Assembly: GCA_947478535.1 (NCBI GenBank) | Contig: CANJXD010000033.1 | Span: 1-20,560 of the forward strand | From: Acetobacteraceae bacterium | GTDB taxonomy: Bacteria > Pseudomonadota > Alphaproteobacteria > Acetobacterales > Acetobacteraceae | Reading direction: 5' to 3' | Length of the DNA: 20,560 nt | Shown here: positions 6,848 to 13,531 of the stretch, piece by piece | Position numbering within the stretch: the first letter of the stretch is position 1 | Layout of the letters: each line of letters begins with the position of its first letter | Made by a program: the position numbers and the translations under genes | The notes under the pieces: generated by a model | Seen by the model: the letters and a program-made list of their open reading frames with translations, nothing else | Databases searched by the model: none | What the model was told of the DNA's origin: nothing

Positions 6848-8181
6848 GGTCCGCCCTCGCCGCGGCCGGCACCGGCTACTGGCTGCTCAACGCCCGCGTC
6901 CACGCAGCACTTCTTGCTCATCCCGAAGGCCCTGTGGAGGCGGATGGCCTTCACCGCGTCGATATCCGGATCGAGGGTGGGCGCATCGCCGCCATCGTCC
7001 CACCCGGGCATGGGAATGAGGAGGACGGTGTCGATCTCCGCGGCGGGCAGGTATGGCCCGGCTACGTCGATGCCCACACCCATCTCGACAAGGGCCATAT
7101 CTGGCCGCGCGCCCGCAACGCCGACGGCACCTTCGCCGGCGCCATCACCGCCGTCATGGCCGACCGTGCTACGGCCTGGAGCGAGGGCGATGTCGCCGCC
7201 CGCGCCGATTTCTCCCTGCGCGCGGCCTATGCCCATGGCACGGTCGCGATCCGCACCCACCTCGATACCTACATGCCGCACGGCGTCGGCACCTGGCGCG
7301 TCTTCCGCAAGCTGCGGGAGGAATGGGCGGGGCGCATCACGCTGCAGATGTCCTCCATCTGCCCGCTCGATCGCTTCAAGGGCGAGGATGGCGCGGCGCT
7401 GGCCGATATGGTGGCGCAATCCGGCGGCGTGCTCGGCATGGTCACCCGCCATTCCGGCGGCATCCATGACGACCTGCCCGAGGGGTTCCAGGAGGAACTG
7501 GACCACTTCTTTTCCCTCGCGGAAGCGCGCGGCCTCGACCTCGACCTGCATGTCGATGAAAGCGGCGAGACCGGCGCCCGCGCGCTGCGCGAAGTGGCGC
7601 TGACGGCGCTGCGCCGGAAGTTCAAGGGCCGCATCCAGGCCGGGCATTGCTGCTCGCTCTCGATCCAGCCCGAGGATTTCGCGAAGGAGACCATCGCCCG
7701 GGTGGCGGAGGCCGGGATCGATATCGTCGTGCTGCCGATGTGCAACATGTATCTCCAGGACCGCGTCCCCGGTCGCACGCCGCGCTGGCGGGGCGTGACG
7801 CTGGTGCATGAGATGCGCGCCGCCGGCATCCGTGTCTCCGTTGCCTCCGACAATACGCGGGACCCCTTCTACGCCTATGGCGACCTCGATATGACCGAGG
7901 TGTTCCGGGAGGCGACGCGTATCCTCCACCTCGACCATCCCCTCGCGGATTGGCCGCGCGCCGCTGGCCCGGCACCGGCGGAGGCGATGGGCATCGCGGA
8001 TCGGCATGGCCGCATCCGCGTCGGCGCCACGGCGGACCTCGTGCTCTATTCCGCCCGCTTCATGACGGAATTGCTGTCCCGCCCGCAATCGGACCGCGTG
8101 GTGATCCGCGCCGGCAAGGTACTGGACGCGACGGCGCCGGATTGGCGGGAACTGGACGGCGTCGTGGGCGTCTCGGCGTAG
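6844..8181 (+). CDS. Cytosine-deaminase-like metal-dependent amidohydrolase (substrate uncertain)
   Basis: Predicted cytosolic hydrolase of cyclic amides or amidines, 445 residues, amidohydrolase superfamily near CodA. Likely metal ligands are H78 and H80 (DAHTHLDK), H236 with the catalytic-type E239 (LHVDES), H268 (AGHCCS) and D336 (ASDNTRDPFYAYG). The segment CNMYLQDR...RRGV-like region (301-325) parallels CodA VNIHLQGR. Two substrate-contact positions appear to differ from E. coli CodA: the Gln of its AFPQ motif aligns by eye with L175, and the second Asp of its HDD motif is N337. No signal peptide is seen, so the compound is imported first by the overlapping transporter genes. It may act on cytosine, an aminopyrimidine, creatinine-like or another cyclic amide. 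The family call is firm, the substrate is not. Convergent with the next gene, with a 1-base gap. Confidence 0.82.
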   Translation: MRSALAAAGTGYWLLNARVHAALLAHPEGPVEADGLHRVDIRIEGGRIAAIVPPGHGNEEDGVDLRGGQVWPGYVDAHTHLDKGHIWPRARNADGTFAGAITAVMADRATAWSEGDVAARADFSLRAAYAHGTVAIRTHLDTYMPHGVGTWRVFRKLREEWAGRITLQMSSICPLDRFKGEDGAALADMVAQSGGVLGMVTRHSGGIHDDLPEGFQEELDHFFSLAEARGLDLDLHVDESGETGARALREVALTALRRKFKGRIQAGHCCSLSIQPEDFAKETIARVAEAGIDIVVLPMCNMYLQDRVPGRTPRWRGVTLVHEMRAAGIRVSVASDNTRDPFYAYGDLDMTEVFREATRILHLDHPLADWPRAAGPAPAEAMGIADRHGRIRVGATADLVLYSARFMTELLSRPQSDRVVIRAGKVLDATAPDWRELDGVVGVSA

Positions 8182-8182
8182 C

Positions 8183-8767
8183 TCACTTCCACATCGCGAA
8201 GTGCTTTCGCACGCGCAGGACGAAGGCTTCGCATTCCGCGCGGCTCCGCTGGTCCATACGGGTCAGGGTCTGCCATTCCACGCGGCAATCCCTGGCGCAC
8301 AGCCTGCGGATGCCGCGGCCGACGAGCTTGCGGTCGATGCGCCCAATATACCACAGCAGCCAGGTGGGGGACCCGTAGGTGGTGACCACGGCAATGCGCC
8401 GGATATTGGTCAGCATCGGCTCGATCGCGCCCTCGCCCAGCCGGAAGGCGACACCGGGCGCCCAGACGCGGTCGAACCAGCCCTTCAGCATCGCCGGCAT
8501 GCCGTACCACCAGGTCGGGTGCACCAGCACCAGGGCTTCCGCCGCGCGCAGGCTGTCCACATGGTCCGCGATGCCAGCGTAGTTGTCGGTGACCGCGTGA
8601 TAGGCACCGCGCTCCTCCGCGGTCAGTTCGGGGCGGAAGCCCTCGGCATAGAGGTCGCGCAATTCCACCTGGTGGCCCGCCGCTTCCAGCCCAGCCTTCG
8701 TCGCATCCCGCAGCGCGGCGGCCAGGCTGTCTTCCCTCGGGTGGCAATAGACCATCAGCACGCGCAT
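8183..8767 (-). CDS. Flavodoxin-fold NAD(P)H:quinone reductase-like protein (Flavodoxin_2), copy A
   Basis: Predicted FMN/FAD-binding cytosolic oxidoreductase of the MdaB/KefF/NQO1-like family, 194 residues. MRVLMVYCHPREDS at the start is the phosphate/flavin-binding loop. HPTWWYGMPAMLKGWFDRV (83-101) is the family's second flavin-contact motif. The open frame runs upstream to 9154, but ATG 8767 begins the conserved fold and has a GGGGTG element upstream; an in-frame GTG 9 bases earlier is an alternative. It aligns without gaps over the first 100 residues to the plus-strand reductase at 9301, sharing DLYAEGF and EER..YH. It is transcribed divergently from the cupin gene. The electron acceptor is unknown. 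Confidence 0.87.
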   Translation of the reverse strand: MRVLMVYCHPREDSLAAALRDATKAGLEAAGHQVELRDLYAEGFRPELTAEERGAYHAVTDNYAGIADHVDSLRAAEALVLVHPTWWYGMPAMLKGWFDRVWAPGVAFRLGEGAIEPMLTNIRRIAVVTTYGSPTWLLWYIGRIDRKLVGRGIRRLCARDCRVEWQTLTRMDQRSRAECEAFVLRVRKHFAMWK

Positions 8768-8787
8768 CGTTTTCACCCCACCCCTCA

Positions 8788-8803
8788 CGGCGCGGGATTT
8801 GCA
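8788..8803 (+). promoter_or_regulatory. Possible -24/-12 (sigma-54-like) element before the cupin operon
   Basis: The sequence CGGCGC-GGGAT-TTGCA keeps the GG-N10-GC core and a perfect TTGCA -12 half, but the -24 half matches only 4 of 6. Transcription would start near 8814, about 50 bases before the cupin ATG. It is weaker than the element at 4101, and GC-rich DNA produces such cores by chance. Confidence 0.28.
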
Positions 8804-8825
8804 TCGTCCGGGGTCTGTCGTGCAA
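8799..8825. repeat. Short inverted repeat TTGCA-N17-TGCAA in the divergent gap
   Basis: Five-base arms at 8799-8803 and 8821-8825 lie in the 96-base gap between the divergent reductase (start 8767) and cupin (start 8864). The placement suits a regulator site, but the arms are short and one overlaps the candidate -12 element. Confidence 0.25.
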
Positions 8826-8863
8826 GCATCACGGCCCTGCGACCATCCGGAGACCCCTCGACC

Positions 8864-9301
8864 ATGATGCCAGCCCCCGTCCTCGCGAAACGCGCCGGCG
8901 AATTGCGCGGCTTCCGCATCGCGCCGGGCGACAGCAACTACTTTGCCTGCCTGTTCGACCCCGTGGCCGATGGCGTGACGTTCACGCTGGTCATCGAGAT
9001 CTTCGAGCCCGGCGGCCGCACGCCGCCCAACACCCACAGCGCGGCGGAGGAGTGCTTCTTCGTCCTCGCGGGGTCCGGCAAGGCCTATGCCGATGGGGTG
9101 GAGATGCCGGTGGGCCCCGGAGATTGCTTCGTGCTGCGGCCAGGGACGGAACATGTCGTCGTCAATGACACGGCGGAGAAGCTCTATTGCCTGACGCTGA
9201 TGACGCCGAATGAGGGCTTCGCGGAGCTGATCCGCGCCGGCACGCCGGTCAGCCTCACGCCCGATGATGTCGCCGTGATCCGTGGCTGGGGGCGCGGCTG
9301 A
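8864..9301 (+). CDS. Small single-domain cupin protein
   Basis: A 145-residue protein with one cupin barrel. The first cupin motif reads PPNTHSAAEECFFVLAGSG, so the usual His-x-His is Asn56-x-His58, followed by Glu62 or Glu63. The second motif, GDCFVLRPGTEHVVVND, supplies His97. Three of the four usual metal ligands are therefore present. Such proteins can be dioxygenases, isomerases or sensory/binding proteins, and sequence alone does not choose. Tandem ATGs at 8864 and 8867 follow a CGGAGA element. The longer open frame upstream to 8201 is only the antisense of the reductase. Its stop overlaps the next reductase start by 1 base (TGATG), so the two are co-translated. Confidence 0.85.
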   Translation: MMPAPVLAKRAGELRGFRIAPGDSNYFACLFDPVADGVTFTLVIEIFEPGGRTPPNTHSAAEECFFVLAGSGKAYADGVEMPVGPGDCFVLRPGTEHVVVNDTAEKLYCLTLMTPNEGFAELIRAGTPVSLTPDDVAVIRGWGRG

Positions 9302-9882
9302 TGCGGGTTCTCTACCTCTACGCCCATCCGTTGGAAGACAGCTTCCACGCCGCCATCCAGAAGGCGGCGCGGGCGGGGTTGCGCCAGGCCGGGCATGTCG
9401 TCGATTTCTGCGACCTGTATGCCGAGGGTTTCAACCCCGTCCTCTCGGCCGAGGAACGCCGTGGCTACCATGAGGTGCCCGCGAACCGTGATCCGGTGGA
9501 GGACTACGTCCGGCGTCTCGAAAAGGCGGAGGGGCTGGTCCTGTCCTTCCCGACCTGGTGCTACGGCCTGCCCGCCATCCTCAAGGGCTGGATGGACCGC
9601 GTGCTGCTGCCGGGCGTGTCCTTCCGGCTGGAGGATGGCGTTGCCAAGCCGAACCTCCTGCATATCCGCCGCGTCGCCGGCATCAGCACCTATGGCCGCC
9701 CGCGCTGGACGGCGATGATGATGGGTGACCCGCCGCGCAAGGTCGTCACCCGGTATTTCCGCGTCGTCAGCGCTGGGCGTGCCGCCGTCAGCTACGACGC
9801 GCTTTACGACATGAACCGCGCCGATGAGAACCAGCGCGCGGCCTTCCTGGCCCGGGTGCAGCGACGGATGGCGGCCTACTGA
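9301..9882 (+). CDS. Flavodoxin-fold NAD(P)H:quinone reductase-like protein (Flavodoxin_2), copy B
   Basis: Predicted cytosolic flavin oxidoreductase, 193 residues. The start MRVLYLYAHPLEDSF is the flavin phosphate loop, and FPTWCYGLPAILKGWMDRV (83-101) is the second flavin motif. It is a clear paralogue of the minus-strand gene at 8183-8767, gapless for the first 100 residues and diverging after about residue 115. It is joined to the cupin gene by a 1-base overlap and followed by a 78-base gap with a strong hairpin. It could recycle a quinone or an aromatic intermediate, or pass electrons for the downstream molybdenum hydroxylase. Neither role is shown. Confidence 0.88.
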   Translation: MRVLYLYAHPLEDSFHAAIQKAARAGLRQAGHVVDFCDLYAEGFNPVLSAEERRGYHEVPANRDPVEDYVRRLEKAEGLVLSFPTWCYGLPAILKGWMDRVLLPGVSFRLEDGVAKPNLLHIRRVAGISTYGRPRWTAMMMGDPPRKVVTRYFRVVSAGRAAVSYDALYDMNRADENQRAAFLARVQRRMAAY

Positions 9883-9896
9883 CGCGATGCCTCTTG

Positions 9897-9914
9897 CCGC
9901 GGGGCACCCCGCGG
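9897..9914. terminator. GC-rich perfect hairpin after reductase copy B (possible attenuator or terminator)
   Basis: CCGCGGGG-CA-CCCCGCGG forms an 18-base perfect inverted repeat (practically a 7-base stem with a 4-base loop), 15 bases after the reductase stop and 46 bases before the next ATG. There is no run of T after it (TCCTATCT follows), so classical Rho-independent termination is doubtful. Partial termination or RNA stabilisation between the two halves of the cluster is possible. Confidence 0.4.
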
Positions 9915-9960
9915 TCCTATCTGCGGCGCCGAAGACAATCGGTTGCAGCGGGAGGGAACG

Positions 9961-10926
9961 ATGATCGGACGCAGGCTTATCCTTGGCGCCACGGGCGCGT
10001 TGGCGGCACCCTCGATCCTGCACGCGCAGGGCACCTGGCCGGTGCGGCCGGTGAAGATCGTGGTGCCTTTCGGGCTCGGCGGGTCCGCCGATGTCGCGGC
10101 GCGCTTCCTGGGGGAGCAGTTGCAGCAGGCCCTTGGTCAGCCCTTCGTGATCGAGAACCGCCCCGGCGCCGGCGCCGTGATCGGCACCGATGCCGTCGCG
10201 AAGTCGGCGGCCGATGGCTACACGCTGCTGCTGATGTCTAACACGCATACGGCCAATGAGACGCTGATCCCCAACCGGCCCTATCGGCTGATGCAGGATC
10301 TGGCGCCGGTCGCCGCCATCAACGTCGCGCACCATGTGCTTGCGATCCATCCCTCCATTCCCGCCCAGACGGTGCCGGAACTGATCGTGCTGCTGCGCGC
10401 CAATCCCGGCAAGTATGACTATGCGAGCTCCGGCCCCGGAACTCCCTATCACGTGGCCGGGGAGGTCTTCCTGGCGATGGCCGGCGTGCAGGCGCAGCAC
10501 GTGCCCTTCCGCGGGTCGAACGAGGCGCGCACGGCGCTGATCGGCGGCCAGGTGCCCATCATGTTCGATGCCATCCCGACCATGCGCGAACAGGTCGCCG
10601 GCGGGCGGGTGCGCGCTCTGGCGACGACGGGGCCGCGCCGCAGCCCGCTGATGCCGGAAGTGCCGGCGGTGGCGGAAACACTGGCGGGGTACGAGGCGTC
10701 CATCTGGCTCGGTCTGATGGGCCCGGCGCAGATGCCGCAGGCGGTGAAGGACCGGCTGAACGCGGAGGTCAACCGCATCCTCGGCCTGCCGGCGACGCAG
10801 GAGGCGCAGGCCCGCGCCGGTGCCGCGCCGCTGCCGATGTCCATCGCGGATTTCGACGCCTTCCTGCGCGCCGACATCACGCGCCAGGCCGAATACATCC
10901 GCATGGCCCGCATGACACCCACGTGA
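9961..10926 (+). CDS. TctC/Bug-family extracytoplasmic solute receptor, copy 1
   Basis: Periplasmic receptor of the tripartite tricarboxylate transporter type, 321 residues. The short signal is MIGRRLILGATGALAAPSIL followed by HAQ. The mature protein has the family hallmarks VKIVVPFGLGGSADVAAR, VIENRPGAGAVIGT, KSAADGYTLL and YASSGPGTPYHVAGE. Bug proteins generally bind carboxylates (citrate, nicotinate, aromatic acids and others). No TctA/TctB membrane genes lie in the window, so it is an orphan receptor here, as is common in Acetobacteraceae and Burkholderiales. ATG 9961 follows GGGAGGGAACG. A TTG 18 bases upstream is less likely. The end overlaps the next gene (GTGA), tying it to the molybdenum hydroxylase. 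Confidence 0.92.
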   Translation: MIGRRLILGATGALAAPSILHAQGTWPVRPVKIVVPFGLGGSADVAARFLGEQLQQALGQPFVIENRPGAGAVIGTDAVAKSAADGYTLLLMSNTHTANETLIPNRPYRLMQDLAPVAAINVAHHVLAIHPSIPAQTVPELIVLLRANPGKYDYASSGPGTPYHVAGEVFLAMAGVQAQHVPFRGSNEARTALIGGQVPIMFDAIPTMREQVAGGRVRALATTGPRRSPLMPEVPAVAETLAGYEASIWLGLMGPAQMPQAVKDRLNAEVNRILGLPATQEAQARAGAAPLPMSIADFDAFLRADITRQAEYIRMARMTPT

Positions 10927-11387
10927 CCACCGCCTTCCGCCTCAACGGCGTGGCGGTGGCCGCGCCGATCGAGGGCGAGGCGCCGCTGCTGGCCGCGCTG
11001 CGCGGCCCGCTGGGGCTTTCCGGCCCGCGCTTCGGCTGCGGCGCCGAACACTGCGGCGCCTGCCTGGTGCTGGTCGATGGCGCGCCGGCCTATGCCTGCA
11101 CCCTGCCCACGGAGGCAGTGGCGGGGCGCGAGGTGACGACGGTGGAGGGCCTCGGCACGCCGGAGGCCCCGCATCCGTTGCAACGTGCCTTGCTCGACGA
11201 ACAGGCGGGGCAATGCGGCTTCTGCCTGTCTGGCATCATTGTCCGCGCGGCCGCCCTGCTGCGCGACGTGCCGCGCCCTTCGGAGGCCGCGATCAAGGCG
11301 GCGCTGGACCCGCATCTCTGCCGCTGCGGCAGCCACAATCGCATCCTCCGCGCCATCCAGCGCGCGGCGGCGGAGATGGCGCCATGA
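10923..11387 (+). CDS. Molybdenum hydroxylase small subunit with two [2Fe-2S] clusters
   Basis: Electron-transfer subunit of a xanthine-oxidase-family hydroxylase, 154 residues, similar in plan to IorA/NicA. An N-terminal plant-ferredoxin-type cluster is bound by C39, C44, C47 (CGAEHCGAC) and C59. The helical C-terminal cluster is bound by C98, C101 (CGFC) and C133, C135 (CRC). All eight cysteines are present. It starts with GTG inside the GTGA junction with the receptor gene and ends in an ATGA junction with the large subunit, so the three are translated as a unit. No FAD subunit gene is adjacent, which matches the two-subunit isoquinoline/nicotinate type rather than three-subunit CO or xanthine dehydrogenases. 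Confidence 0.93.
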   Translation: MTTAFRLNGVAVAAPIEGEAPLLAALRGPLGLSGPRFGCGAEHCGACLVLVDGAPAYACTLPTEAVAGREVTTVEGLGTPEAPHPLQRALLDEQAGQCGFCLSGIIVRAAALLRDVPRPSEAAIKAALDPHLCRCGSHNRILRAIQRAAAEMAP

Positions 11388-13531
11388 ACCTCGCCTTCCG
11401 TAACGCGACCGAAGCGGCGGATGGCAGGCCGAAGCTGCCGGGTAGCCTGCACGTCAACCGCCGGCTCGCGCAGTGGCTGTCGATCCAGGCCGAGGGCACC
11501 ATCACCATCACCCCCGGCAAGGTGGAGCTGGGGCAGGGGATCCTGACGGCGTTGGCGCAGATCGCGGCGGAGGAACTGGATGTCGCGCTGCCGCGCATCC
11601 GCGTGCAGCCCGCTTCCACGCCGACCAGCCCGGATGAGGCGGTGACGAGCGGCAGTCTTTCGATCCAGGAATCCGGCATGGCGCTGCGCCACGCCTGCGC
11701 CGAGGCGCGCGCCATCGTCACCGGCGTCATCGCCCAGCGCAGCGGCGTGGCGCGGGAGGCGATCACGGTCGAGGATGGCAGCTTCCTCGCCCCGGATGGC
11801 AGCCCCATCGGCACCTATTGGCAATTCGCCGGCGGCGGCCTTCTGGCCGTGGAGGCAACGCCGGGTGACCGCGCCAAGCCCGCGGCCGCCCGCCGCATTG
11901 CCGGCACCGCCGCGCCGCGGATCGACCTGCCCGAAAAGGTCTTCGGCCAGCCCCGCTTCCTCCACGACATGCGCCTCCCCGGGCTGCTGCATGCCCGCAT
12001 GGTCCGCCCCAGCGCGCGTGGCGCGACGCTGGCCGGGGTGCGGGACGGCACTCTGCCAGGCGGCGCCACGGTGTTCCGCGATGGCAGCGTGCTCGCCGTG
12101 GTCGCGGAGCAGGAACACCACGCGGAGGCCGCTGCCGCCCGCCTCGCCGCACGGGCGAGCTGGGACGCTGCGGATACGCTGCCGGAGGACACCGCCCTCG
12201 AAGCCTGGCTGGCGACGACGCCGCGGGAGGAGAGCATCGTCGCCACCCGCGCGGCGGAAACAGCGCTGCCCGCGCATCGCCTGGCCCGCCGCTTCTTCCG
12301 CCCCTTCCTCGCGCATGGGTCCATCGGCGCGAGCTGCGCCATCGCCCGCTGGGAGGGCGAAGTCGTGACGGTGTGGACCCACAGCCAGGGCATCTACAAC
12401 CTGCGGACGGACCTCTCGAAGGCGCTGCGGATGCCGCTGGAGGCCATCCTCGTCCGCCACGTCGAGGGCGCCGGCTGCTATGGCCATAACGGTGCCGATG
12501 ATGTGGCGTTGGATGCCGCCCTCATCGCCCGCGCCCATCCCGGCCAGCCCATCCGCGTGCTGTGGTCGCGCGCCGAGGAACTCGGCTGGGGGCCGCTGTC
12601 GCCCGCCATGCTGGTGCATGTGACGGCCGAGGCGGATGCCGCCGGCACGCTGCTCCGCTGGTCGCAGGACGTCACCTCCAATGGGCATTCCGGCCGGCCG
12701 GGGCGCGGCAAGGACCCGACATTGCTCGCGGCGTCGATGATCAGCGACCCGCATCCGGTGCCGCTGTCCATCAACCCGCCATTGGCCGGCGGCGGCGGGG
12801 CGCAGCGCAACGCCATCCCCGGCTACCGCATCCCCGCGCTCGATATCCGCATGGGCCGCCCGACCACCATGCCGATCCGCAGCTCCGCCCTGCGCGGGCT
12901 CGGCGCGCTGGTGAATGTCTGGGCGATCGAGAGCGTGATGGATGAGATGGCGGCCCTGGTGGGAGAGGACCCGCTCGCTCATCGGCTGCGCCACCTCGAT
13001 GATGCCCGCGCGCGGGACGTGCTGGAACTGACCGCCTCCATGGCTGGCTGGGCGAGGCGCGAAAGGCGGGAGGGCATTGGCCACGGCCTCGCCGTCGCGC
13101 GCTACAAGGGCACCGGCGCCTGGTGCGCGGCGGTGGCGGAGATCGAGGCGGGTGAGCGCATCCGCTGCCGCCGGCTCTGGCTGGCCGCCGATGTGGGGGA
13201 GGTGATCAACCCCGATGGCGTGCTGAACCAGATCGAAGGCGGCGCGGTGCAGGCGACGTCGATGTGTCTGCTCGAAGCCGTGCGCCATGATGCGCGGCGC
13301 GTCACCTCCGATGCCTGGGATCGCTATCCCATTCTGCGCTTCTCCGAGGTGCCCGCCATCGAGGCGCGGCTGATCGCGCGGCCGGAAGCGCCCCCGCTCG
13401 GTGCCGGGGAATGCAGCATGGGCCCCGTCATCGCCGCCATCGCCAATGCCATCGCCGATGCGCTCGCCGTTCGCGTCACGCATTGGCCCTTCACACCCGA
13501 CAACATCGCCCGCGCCATGGATGCCGCATGA
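11384..13531 (+). CDS. Molybdenum hydroxylase large subunit (IorB/NicB-like, Moco-binding)
   Basis: Catalytic molybdopterin subunit that would hydroxylate a ring carbon using water, 715 residues. It has the IorB/NicB layout: an N-terminal TPGKVELGQGILTALAQIAA segment, a central hammerhead-like region after residue 180, and AGCYGHNGADDVALDAALIA, a conserved stretch of this subgroup. The C-terminal GAGECSMGP places the catalytic glutamate at E676. Unlike many IorB proteins there is no twin-arginine signal at the N-terminus, and unlike P. putida NicB there is no cytochrome c extension: the chain ends 39 residues after the catalytic Glu. It is thus predicted cytosolic with an unknown electron acceptor. 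The open frame reaches upstream to 11213, but the ATG at 11384 in the ATGA junction is the natural start. It likely needs the dinucleotide form of the cofactor, and maturation genes are not in the window. Confidence 0.92.
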   Translation: MNLAFRNATEAADGRPKLPGSLHVNRRLAQWLSIQAEGTITITPGKVELGQGILTALAQIAAEELDVALPRIRVQPASTPTSPDEAVTSGSLSIQESGMALRHACAEARAIVTGVIAQRSGVAREAITVEDGSFLAPDGSPIGTYWQFAGGGLLAVEATPGDRAKPAAARRIAGTAAPRIDLPEKVFGQPRFLHDMRLPGLLHARMVRPSARGATLAGVRDGTLPGGATVFRDGSVLAVVAEQEHHAEAAAARLAARASWDAADTLPEDTALEAWLATTPREESIVATRAAETALPAHRLARRFFRPFLAHGSIGASCAIARWEGEVVTVWTHSQGIYNLRTDLSKALRMPLEAILVRHVEGAGCYGHNGADDVALDAALIARAHPGQPIRVLWSRAEELGWGPLSPAMLVHVTAEADAAGTLLRWSQDVTSNGHSGRPGRGKDPTLLAASMISDPHPVPLSINPPLAGGGGAQRNAIPGYRIPALDIRMGRPTTMPIRSSALRGLGALVNVWAIESVMDEMAALVGEDPLAHRLRHLDDARARDVLELTASMAGWARRERREGIGHGLAVARYKGTGAWCAAVAEIEAGERIRCRRLWLAADVGEVINPDGVLNQIEGGAVQATSMCLLEAVRHDARRVTSDAWDRYPILRFSEVPAIEARLIARPEAPPLGAGECSMGPVIAAIANAIADALAVRVTHWPFTPDNIARAMDAA

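Noticed and set aside
6709..8088. 459-codon minus-strand frame opposite the amidohydrolase
   Set aside because: No motifs, and compositionally a shadow. The plus strand carries the complete metal site.
11090..13483. 797-codon open frame antisense to the molybdenum hydroxylase
   Set aside because: GC-rich codon-position bias creates long antisense frames. The translation is low-complexity (rich in R, G, A, H, Q) with no domain, while the plus strand has all cofactor motifs.
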